From contig JAZLLJ010000052.1 in assembly GCA_045598065.1 (NCBI GenBank), positions 1 to 26,934 on the forward strand: DNA of 26,934 nt, given 5' to 3'. The position numbers and the translations under genes are program-made. Positions within the stretch are counted from its first letter, which is position 1. Each line of letters opens with the position of its first letter. Below, one piece after another: positions 21,130 to 26,934 of this stretch. The DNA comes from RGIG426 sp045598065 (GTDB taxonomy: Bacteria; Bacillota; Clostridia; Oscillospirales; Acutalibacteraceae). A model generated the notes under the pieces. The model did no database searches. It was not told the origin of the DNA and saw only the letters and a program-made list of their open reading frames with translations.

Positions 21130-22377
21130 ATGTCCGTGACCTATCCGCAATATGCCCTCTCGTTCCCCTCGGAAAAAGAGCCGGCCGCCAGTTTGCCTAC
21201 GCTTGATTTGTGCCGTATGCCCAAGTTGATGTTGCCTTTGTGCGATGAAAACGGACAAACTCGTACCCCCCTTGTTGACGTATACGACACGGTCGCTCCC
21301 GGTCAAACACTGACCGACGGCGCCTCTCCGTTATACGCTCCCGTCACCGGTATCTTTGCCGGTATTGTCAAGTTAGAACACCCCACTCTCGGCGAAACCG
21401 ACTATATGGAACTGGACACGTTGGCGCTGACGGAAGAAGACTCCGCACCCGTTGACGTCTATGCCCTCTCGCCGGAGGAAATTTTGGCCGCCTGCCGCGC
21501 CGCCCACGTGGTTGACGAGCTTGACGGCCATGATTTAGCTGACAAGTTAATCGCCTTTACAGAAAACGACGAATCGCTTTTAGTCGCGGATGCGGTGGAT
21601 GACCAGCCCTTCGGCTCGGCCTCCCTCGCCACCTTGCGGCAAAACGGCGCTCTTTGCGCCGACGGCTTGATGTTGGCCGCTAAGGCCATCGGCGCCGCCG
21701 ACTATCACGTGCGGTTGCGCGCCGGCAATGCCGCGTATGAAGAAATCAAAACCGTGCTTCCGAAAGGGCGGCTCGTTCGCGACCGCAAAGATACGTATCC
21801 CCATAAAATCACCAAACACCGTCGCCCGGTTGCGCGCATCGGCGTGCAAGCGTGCTTGGCACTGTACCGTGCGTGCGCGTTTGCAAGGCCACAAGGATTT
21901 GCCACCGTCACCGTTGCCGGCAGCGCGGTGTCGCTTCCTGCCAACGTGCGCGTGCCGTTCGGCACTCCTTTGGCGGAGGTGTTTTCGCTGTGCGGCTTAA
22001 TCGGCGATCCCTCTTATTACGTGTTGGGCGACAGTTTCACCGGCACCGCTGTTTCTTCCGATACGTTGCCGATTTTACCGGGTACTACGTGTGTGTTGGC
22101 GGTGTTGGAAAACAAATCTCCCGCGGTTCACGCGTGTATCGGATGCGGACGTTGCGCTGCGGTGTGCCACAAGCACTTGCTTCCGTATGAAATTGCCCGT
22201 CGCGTAGAAAATCTGCAATTTTCCAAACTCTACTCCCTCTCCGTCGCCGATTGCGACGGGTGCAATGCCTGTTCGGTGGTTTGTCCGGCAAACCGTCCGG
22301 TCGCCGACCGCGTAAAACAAGGCATTCTCGAAGACCGACGTGTGCTGACAGAATGGGGGGTGCATCGGTATGAGTAA
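21130..22377 (+). CDS. rnfC: RnfC-like subunit, divergent, without the NADH/FMN loop
   Basis: A 415-aa protein aligning by eye with RnfC. It keeps the N-terminal biotinyl/lipoyl-like region (SPLYAPVTGIFAGIVK), an SLBB-type stretch (TVAGSAVSLPANVRVPFGTPLAEVF) and two ferredoxin motifs: Cys336/339/342/346 (CIGCGRCAAVCH) and Cys375/378/381/385 (CDGCNACSVVCP). The first motif has His after the fourth Cys instead of Pro. Where RnfC normally has GLGGAxFPTxxK and NGAECEPY, this protein has DELDGHDLADK (129-139) and DAVDDQPF. NADH and FMN binding are therefore doubtful. ATG 21130 has AAGGAGGTG upstream. The gene leads a tightly coupled four-gene operon and overlaps rnfD by 8 nt. Expected location: cytoplasmic face of the membrane. 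Confidence 0.85.
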   Translation: MSVTYPQYALSFPSEKEPAASLPTLDLCRMPKLMLPLCDENGQTRTPLVDVYDTVAPGQTLTDGASPLYAPVTGIFAGIVKLEHPTLGETDYMELDTLALTEEDSAPVDVYALSPEEILAACRAAHVVDELDGHDLADKLIAFTENDESLLVADAVDDQPFGSASLATLRQNGALCADGLMLAAKAIGAADYHVRLRAGNAAYEEIKTVLPKGRLVRDRKDTYPHKITKHRRPVARIGVQACLALYRACAFARPQGFATVTVAGSAVSLPANVRVPFGTPLAEVFSLCGLIGDPSYYVLGDSFTGTAVSSDTLPILPGTTCVLAVLENKSPAVHACIGCGRCAAVCHKHLLPYEIARRVENLQFSKLYSLSVADCDGCNACSVVCPANRPVADRVKQGILEDRRVLTEWGVHRYE

Positions 22378-23353
22378 TCTTAGAAAAGCGCCGTTTTCCC
22401 AAAATGAATCCGGCGTGTTGACACTTTCCTTCGACACCATCTTGGCGCTGATTCCTGCCGCGGCTCTCGCGTGCATACTGTTTGGAATGCGCGTCCTTCT
22501 TGTATGCGGTGTGTCGGTGATTTCGGCCCTCTTTTTCGAATATATCGGCTGTCTGATTGGGTGGAAAAAGGTTTCTCTCGCGGATGGGACCGCCGTAATC
22601 ACCGGTCTCATCATCGCGATGCTTCTTCCGGCTTGCGTGCCGTTGTTTGTGCCTGTACTGGCCAACGCCTTTGCAGTGCTGATTGTGAAATTGCCGTTCG
22701 GCGGCTCCGGCCACAACCTCTTTAACCCTGCCGCCGCAGGTATTGCGTTCGTCACCCAGTGCTTTTCGCAGCACGTGTTCACCTATCCTGCACGGGAAAC
22801 AACAGTACCTTTTGCGATTTTCCCCCAAGACGTGATGACCGCTCCTTCGCCTGCCGGACTTCTTAAAACCGGCGGCACCACTCCGTTTGCTTGGTACGAA
22901 TTTTTGATTGGCCAAGTCACCGGTTCCATTGGAACCGTTGCCATTCTTGTGCTTTGCGCCGGCGCCGTCTATCTGTTTGTGCGCCGCAGCGCCGCACCGC
23001 TTTTGACACTGTCCTGCCTCGGGACAGCCGCTCTTATCGCGGTGTTGTTCCCTCGCGTGGAAGATATCTCTTGGTATCAAAGCGTTCTTTTCGAACTCTG
23101 CTCCGGCTATTTGGTGTTCGGTGCGGTGTTTATGCTCAACGATCCCGTTACCTCGCCCCGTCACCCGTTGGCACACGTATTCTACGGTGTAATGGTGGGT
23201 ACCCTTACTATGTGGATGCGCCACGTGGGACCGTTCGAGGAAGGTTTCTGCTTTGCTTTGCTGATTTGCAACGCTTTTTCCAACGTACTCGACCGCTTTG
23301 CGTGGCGAATCCTGCGTCCTCGCCGTCAAAGACGAAAGGAGCGTGAAGAATAA
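22370..23353 (+). CDS. rnfD: RnfD-like membrane subunit
   Basis: A 327-aa polytopic protein of the RnfD/NqrB family with about eight to ten membrane segments. Conserved family stretches: TAVITGLIIAMLLP, GGSGHNLFNPAAAGIAF (111-127) and FELCSGYLVFGAVFMLNDPVTSPR-type sequence near the C-terminus. The covalent-FMN site, usually S/T-x-A-T, reads TAPS here (Thr157 to Ser160), so the FMN-linked Thr is replaced by Ser with Pro before it; flavinylation is uncertain. The start codon overlaps the end of rnfC (ATGAGTAA), and the stop overlaps the start of the next gene (TAATG). In a standard operon rnfG would follow; it does not here. Confidence 0.88.
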   Translation: MSNLRKAPFSQNESGVLTLSFDTILALIPAAALACILFGMRVLLVCGVSVISALFFEYIGCLIGWKKVSLADGTAVITGLIIAMLLPACVPLFVPVLANAFAVLIVKLPFGGSGHNLFNPAAAGIAFVTQCFSQHVFTYPARETTVPFAIFPQDVMTAPSPAGLLKTGGTTPFAWYEFLIGQVTGSIGTVAILVLCAGAVYLFVRRSAAPLLTLSCLGTAALIAVLFPRVEDISWYQSVLFELCSGYLVFGAVFMLNDPVTSPRHPLAHVFYGVMVGTLTMWMRHVGPFEEGFCFALLICNAFSNVLDRFAWRILRPRRQRRKEREE

Positions 23354-24009
23354 TGGCTCCTCGTTCCCTTAATAAATACCGTACCCTTTTCAAAGACCGC
23401 GCTTTCACCAACAATCTGGTATTGGTGGAAGGCGTTGGCCTGTGCCCGTTGATTGGCGGTGCCACCACGCTGAAATCCGGTGTCACACTGTTCCTGTGCA
23501 CCATGGTTACGCTGATTTTGACCAACCTGTTTATGTTGGCGGTCGGCCGCAAACTTCCGAGCGTTTTGCGTATTCCCGTTCATGCGCTGTGCGCCGTTGC
23601 GTTGCTCTGCGGAGAAGCGTACTGCATCAACGCCTTTATTTCCACCGAACTGTATGCGTCGCTGTATTTGTTTTTGCCGCTTTTGTCCGTGACTACCCTG
23701 TTCGCGTATCACGGCGAAAGCGCCCTCGGCGATTTTGATCCCTTAGCCGGATTTTTGGATGCATTCGCTTCCTCGTTCGGTTTTGGTATTGTGATTAGTC
23801 TTGTGGGCGCCGTACGGGAAATCGCCGCACGCCGTACCTTGTGGAGCAAACCGATTGCCCTTTCGGTCGATTTGCCGCAAGCCGCGCTTCCCTTTGCCGC
23901 ATTCCTGCTTCTCGGGTTGATGGCCGCCGTTCTTCAACGAGGGAAAACCCTCGCCGCTGACCGCACCAAGCACCGAGAACTGACGACGGGAGGTGCCGAC
24001 CATGAGTGA
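23353..24009 (+). CDS. rnfE: RnfE-like membrane subunit
   Basis: A 218-aa membrane protein with about six segments. It matches RnfE/NqrD in NNLVLVEGVGLCPLIGGATTLKSG near the N-terminus, LPSVLRIPV, and DFDPLAGFLDAFASSFGFG to GAVREIAARRTLW in the second half. Family members supply two cysteines to a membrane-embedded [2Fe-2S] cluster shared with RnfA. Here the first (Cys31 in GLCP) is kept, but the second position, normally in (T/V)NC, is Thr115 (SVTT). Additional Cys residues (80, 86, 91) fall in another segment. The start overlaps the rnfD stop by one base, and the end overlaps rnfA by 8 nt. Confidence 0.85.
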   Translation: MAPRSLNKYRTLFKDRAFTNNLVLVEGVGLCPLIGGATTLKSGVTLFLCTMVTLILTNLFMLAVGRKLPSVLRIPVHALCAVALLCGEAYCINAFISTELYASLYLFLPLLSVTTLFAYHGESALGDFDPLAGFLDAFASSFGFGIVISLVGAVREIAARRTLWSKPIALSVDLPQAALPFAAFLLLGLMAAVLQRGKTLAADRTKHRELTTGGADHE

Positions 24010-24598
24010 TTTTCATAGCACCCTTCTCTATTTCCTCGCCGCCGCTTTCACCCAAAACCTGGTGTTGACCACCGGTATCGGCTCGGCACTTACGGTGCGC
24101 ATGACACGTCGTTCCGAAAATCACGGCATTTTTGCCCTATTGCTTTTGGCGTTTTCGTTGCTGAGCATCTCTTGCTTTTACCCCATTGATCACGCACTCG
24201 GCACCGGTGAAACAGCCAAACTGCTTCGTCCGCTGATTTTAGTGGCGATTTCCGCCGTTTGGTATCTCACGGCCATCCTGTTCTTTAAAAAGCTTTTCCC
24301 CCGTTTTTATGAAACGGTCCGCTCCATGCTTCCTTTGGCCGCTGTCAACACCGTTGTCACCGGCATAGGACTCATTGCCAACCACCAATTCCATTGCAGT
24401 TTTCTTATGTGCATCGGACTTGCCGCCGGCGCTTGCATCGGCTTTTTCCTTGTATTTTTATTGTTGTGCGAGGGAATCGACCGTATGCAGCACGAGGAAA
24501 TGCCCAAAGCCTTTGCAGGGCTTCCGGCACAATTCCTCTACTTGGGTATTTTGGCCCTTGCGCTATGCGGTTTTTCCGCCGACATCACGTTCATTTAA
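24002..24598 (+). CDS. rnfA: RnfA-like membrane subunit lacking both cluster cysteines
   Basis: A 198-aa membrane protein with about six segments. It matches RnfA/NqrE in FTQNLVLTTGIGSALTV at the N-terminus, LFPRFYETVRSMLPLAAVNT in the middle and MPKAFAGLPAQFLYLGILALALCGF at the C-terminus. In canonical RnfA the first motif reads GICP and the second TNC. Here these positions are Gly27 (GIGS) and Thr117 (VNT), so both [2Fe-2S] ligands are missing. ATG 24002, 8 nt after GGGAGG, overlaps the rnfE stop (ATGAGTGA). An in-frame GTG at 23993 overlaps the Shine-Dalgarno. In a standard operon rnfB would follow; here a 31-nt gap leads to an unrelated gene. Confidence 0.83.
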   Translation: MSDFHSTLLYFLAAAFTQNLVLTTGIGSALTVRMTRRSENHGIFALLLLAFSLLSISCFYPIDHALGTGETAKLLRPLILVAISAVWYLTAILFFKKLFPRFYETVRSMLPLAAVNTVVTGIGLIANHQFHCSFLMCIGLAAGACIGFFLVFLLLCEGIDRMQHEEMPKAFAGLPAQFLYLGILALALCGFSADITFI

Positions 24599-24629
24599 TT
24601 GCTTTTACCGATAAAAGGAGGCCATCGCT

Positions 24630-25901
24630 TTGGCTCGAAGAAGAAAAATCCGCCGCAACCGCCACAATTTTTCTCGGCGGCGGCGATTCCAAATTCCGTG
24701 GAAAACCGTCAGTGCGGTCTTTCTGTTGCTGGTTTTGTGCGGACTTGGCGTTCTTACCGCCAAGTGGCTCGGAACCACGCTTGAAAAAAAGAGTTCCACC
24801 ACCTCTGCGGTAAGTGAAACCGCCGAAAGTACACACTCCTCTTCTGTGCCCGATTCGCAAGAGAAAACACCGCAAACACCGCAAACGCCGACGTTGCCGT
24901 CGCTTGAAACGGTACACGCTTTCTATATGCCGCAAGCGACACTGCAATCGAAAGAGGGACGCGAAGCCGCCGTCAGCAAAGCCGTCGCTTCCGGCCTCAA
25001 TGCGGTGGTATTCGACTTAAAAAATGCAGACGGTACCGTGGTATATACTTCCACGACGGACGGCGCCAAAAAAGCGGCGTGTGTCTCGAAAACGGCAATT
25101 ACCAAAGAAGACCTCTCCGGATTTTTGGACTACTGTACCGCGCAAGGTGTGCTCGCCATCCCGCGCATTTCCTGCTTTGAGGATGCCGTTGCCGCCCGAA
25201 AAATGCCGGATGCCCGTGTGCTGTATGCCGGTGACGCTTCCTATATCTGGTTGGACAACACCCAGGCCAAAGGCGGCAAACCGTGGCTTAACCCCTACTC
25301 GCCCGAAGCCCACACGTATCTGCAAGCCTACGTGACCGAACTGGTCTCCATCGGGTTTACGGACGTGATGCTCACCGGTGTGCAATTCCCGAACCAAACG
25401 TATGCCGCTTCCTACGGCTCCACAAAACTGTCGTCGCTGTCCAAACTGGACGTGTTGACGAAGTTTGTAACCGACACGAAAGCCGCCGCGAAGAAAGTCA
25501 ACTCCGCCGCCGAGATCATCGTTTGCGCTCCCGGTCTTGCCACGTTCAGCGACAGCACCGCGGCCTACGGCGGCAACCCCTTAAACTTCGGTGCAGATGC
25601 GGCGGCGCCGCTCCTTTTCCCCGATTCCCTCGGCAAGAAATTGACAGTGGGCAAAGAGACGTTGCGCAACCCCACAAGCGATCCCGGAAAAGCGGTGGAA
25701 CTGGCGCTGAAGCAAACCAATCTCCGCGTGAAGCTGATTGACGAAGCGAAGCAGCCACTGCTTCTCCCGTTTGTACAAGCCTATAAAGTGGACGATGCCG
25801 CGATTGCCGCGCAACTTAAATCTCTCCGCGCTCAAAACGGAGAAGATGCCGCCTTCGTGCTTTACGATCCCGACGGCAACTACACCATGAAATCCTATTG
25901 A
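24630..25901 (+). CDS. Membrane-anchored glycoside-hydrolase-like protein (DUF4015 type)
   Basis: A 423-aa protein. The N-terminus is very basic (MARRRKIRRNRHNF), followed by one membrane segment (about residues 24-47) without a lipobox, then a Ser/Thr/Pro-rich spacer (about 50-90) of the kind that crosses the cell wall. From about residue 92 a barrel-like domain begins: VHAFYMPQATLQ, SGLNAVVFDLKNADGTVVY, FLDYCTAQGVLAIPRISCFED, YIWLDNTQAKGGKPWLNPYSPEA and IGFTDVMLTGVQFP. This resembles the putative glycosyl hydrolase domain DUF4015, found in envelope-associated proteins. The TTG start has AGGAGG 8 nt upstream. It probably shares the rnf-like transcript (31-nt gap). Substrate unknown. Confidence 0.65.
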   Translation: MARRRKIRRNRHNFSRRRRFQIPWKTVSAVFLLLVLCGLGVLTAKWLGTTLEKKSSTTSAVSETAESTHSSSVPDSQEKTPQTPQTPTLPSLETVHAFYMPQATLQSKEGREAAVSKAVASGLNAVVFDLKNADGTVVYTSTTDGAKKAACVSKTAITKEDLSGFLDYCTAQGVLAIPRISCFEDAVAARKMPDARVLYAGDASYIWLDNTQAKGGKPWLNPYSPEAHTYLQAYVTELVSIGFTDVMLTGVQFPNQTYAASYGSTKLSSLSKLDVLTKFVTDTKAAAKKVNSAAEIIVCAPGLATFSDSTAAYGGNPLNFGADAAAPLLFPDSLGKKLTVGKETLRNPTSDPGKAVELALKQTNLRVKLIDEAKQPLLLPFVQAYKVDDAAIAAQLKSLRAQNGEDAAFVLYDPDGNYTMKSY

Positions 25902-25928
25902 TTTTCCAAACGAAAGGACGTGACCGCT

Positions 25929-26801
25929 ATGGCGGAATCCAACACTCCCGAAACGTTTACAACACCGCGCAAACCGTGGCATAAACTGTTGTGGATAATA
26001 TTGACCGTGCTCTCTGCCGCCGGCATTTGTTTGGTGCAATTCCTGCCCACCGATATCCACACGTCGCTGATTGCCAACGGTGAAAACGTTATGCATACCA
26101 CCGTCAAACTGCTTATCGGCGATATGGTGTCGTTGTTCGGCGGCGAATGGATGCTCTTCTTCCTTTACGCCTGCGCGTTGGCGTTACCAACGTGGTTTGC
26201 GTGGCTCGCCGCGTGTGAGCGCCGCAAAGAGGGCAAAAAAGCGCTGCTTCCTGCCCTTTATGTCGGCGGTCTGTTGTCCACTATCGGAACGCTGTTGCCG
26301 ATGATTCGCGGCGGCGACTTTGATTTGCACGCGCTCCTCTATATGCTGTGCGGTGCGGTGGGAATGGCGTTCGTCATCTTTGTATGCATCGTCGTCCCGC
26401 GCGAAATCGTCGATTATTTCATCTTCGGCGTGTTCGCCACCATCGCCAACCTCGTCACGTTCAACCTGTGCGACTTGTGGTTCCATATGGCCACTTGGCT
26501 GTCCACCACCATCGCGTGGGTAACCGCGGTCATTTTCGCCTATTTTACCAACAAAACCTTTGTGTTCCACAGCAAAACCCACGGGTTCAAAGAACTGGCG
26601 CGCGAAGCCGGTATGTCCTTCGGTGCGCGCGCACTGACCTATCTCATCGACCTCGGCGGTATGCTTTTGCTGGTGGATCTCCTCGGCATGTCCGGCGGTA
26701 TCGCCAAAATCATCTGCAACATCATCGTGCTGATTCTAAACTACGTCTTCTCGAAGCTGTTTATCTTCAACAAAGTCACCGAAGACAAAACCGAAACGTA
26801 A
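25929..26801 (+). CDS. GtrA-like membrane protein with an extra N-terminal membrane domain
   Basis: A 290-aa protein. The C-terminal part (about residues 162-281) is a GtrA-like four-helix domain: DYFIFGVFATIANLVTF, then AYFTNKTFVF, the conserved N-K-x-(F/W)-x-F signature, and NYVFSKLFIF at the end. GtrA proteins are linked to translocation of undecaprenyl-phosphate-linked sugars for surface glycans. The first 160 residues add about four hydrophobic segments that I do not recognise. ATG 25929 is chosen with GAAAGGACG upstream; an in-frame GTG at 25920 is adjacent to it. The gene follows the glycosidase-like gene after 27 nt, which suggests a shared role in cell-envelope polysaccharide. Confidence 0.8.
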   Translation: MAESNTPETFTTPRKPWHKLLWIILTVLSAAGICLVQFLPTDIHTSLIANGENVMHTTVKLLIGDMVSLFGGEWMLFFLYACALALPTWFAWLAACERRKEGKKALLPALYVGGLLSTIGTLLPMIRGGDFDLHALLYMLCGAVGMAFVIFVCIVVPREIVDYFIFGVFATIANLVTFNLCDLWFHMATWLSTTIAWVTAVIFAYFTNKTFVFHSKTHGFKELAREAGMSFGARALTYLIDLGGMLLLVDLLGMSGGIAKIICNIIVLILNYVFSKLFIFNKVTEDKTET

Positions 26802-26832
26802 AAAAACATAGAAAAAGGCCGCCGTTGGCCGG

Positions 26833-26864
26833 GAGTTCTTAAGGAATGTATTCCTTAAGAACTC
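26833..26864. repeat. Perfect 15-bp palindrome, possible dispersed-repeat arm
   Basis: Arms GAGTTCTTAAGGAAT (26833-26847) and its exact complement (26850-26864) are separated by only GT. It lies 31 bp past the GtrA gene stop. The right side has only GAGATTTT, so it is not a typical terminator. A smaller GGCC-GCCGTT-GGCC dyad (26817-26830) precedes it. Confidence 0.75.
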
Positions 26865-26888
26865 GAGATTTTGGCGCAGAACATTGTC

Positions 26889-26929
26889 AAACCGCCTCGC
26901 TATACGCCAGTATAGTCGAGGCGGGTTTT
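26889..26929. repeat. Long imperfect hairpin at window end
   Basis: CCGCCTCG (26892-26899) pairs with CGAGGCGG (26917-26924), and CTATAC (26900-26905) pairs with GTATAG (26910-26915) around a GCCA loop. There is one bulged T, with AAA/TTT ends. TTTT follows, so it could terminate plus-strand transcription of the upstream operon. Together with the palindrome at 26833 it may form one mobile or REP-like intergenic element cut by the window edge. Confidence 0.65.
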
Positions 26930-26934
26930 CGCGT

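Noticed and set aside
21130..24598. Rnf-like genes as decayed pseudogenes
   Set aside because: All four frames are uninterrupted, overlap precisely at start/stop codons and keep structural motifs, so decay is less likely than divergence under selection.

Overview
The window looks like chromosomal DNA from a Gram-positive Clostridia, most likely an Oscillospirales/Ruminococcaceae-type gut anaerobe. This is inferred from four things: the gene order rimP-nusA-rnpM-ylxQ-infB-rbfA-nrnA-truB-ribF, a MecA-type adaptor, an Rnf-type membrane operon, and sigma-A-like promoters with 17-bp spacers. Base composition is moderately GC-rich. TTG starts behind strong Shine-Dalgarno sites are frequent (znuA, znuC, rimP, ribF and the glycosidase-like gene). 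I see no rRNA, tRNA, CRISPR array, transposase or phage gene.

Left part (1-5335): the 3' end of a cobalamin-dependent methionine synthase; a bidirectional terminator; a divergently read lipoprotein of SurA/PrsA type; then a four-gene metal (probably zinc) ABC operon. That operon is headed by an additional LolD/MacB-type ATPase with no partner permease nearby.

Central minus-strand part (5336-11204): a glycolytic operon pgk-tpiA-gpmI, an independently promoted NADP-type isocitrate dehydrogenase, and a DegV/FakB fatty-acid-binding protein.

Translation/RNA operon (11296-20521, plus strand): a promoter and leader hairpin, then rimP, nusA, rnpM, ylxQ, infB, rbfA, nrnA, truB, ribF and rpe, tightly packed with several overlapping stop/start codons. 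Two oddities stand out. ylxQ appears to start at an ACG codon. ribF is fused in frame to a complete HAD phosphatase, and a perfect terminator-like hairpin lies exactly at the junction.

Right part (20495-26934): a convergent MecA-like gene, then a coupled operon encoding RnfC-, RnfD-, RnfE- and RnfA-like proteins. Genes for RnfG and RnfB are absent from the locus. The remaining subunits have lost most recognised cofactor sites: three of the four intramembrane [2Fe-2S] cysteines, the Gly-rich NADH/FMN loop of RnfC, and the usual flavinylation motif of RnfD. RnfC keeps both [4Fe-4S] motifs. This reduced Rnf-like complex is the best candidate for an undescribed system. It is followed by a membrane-anchored glycosidase-like protein, a GtrA-domain protein, and two strong palindromes at the window edge that may belong to a dispersed repeat.
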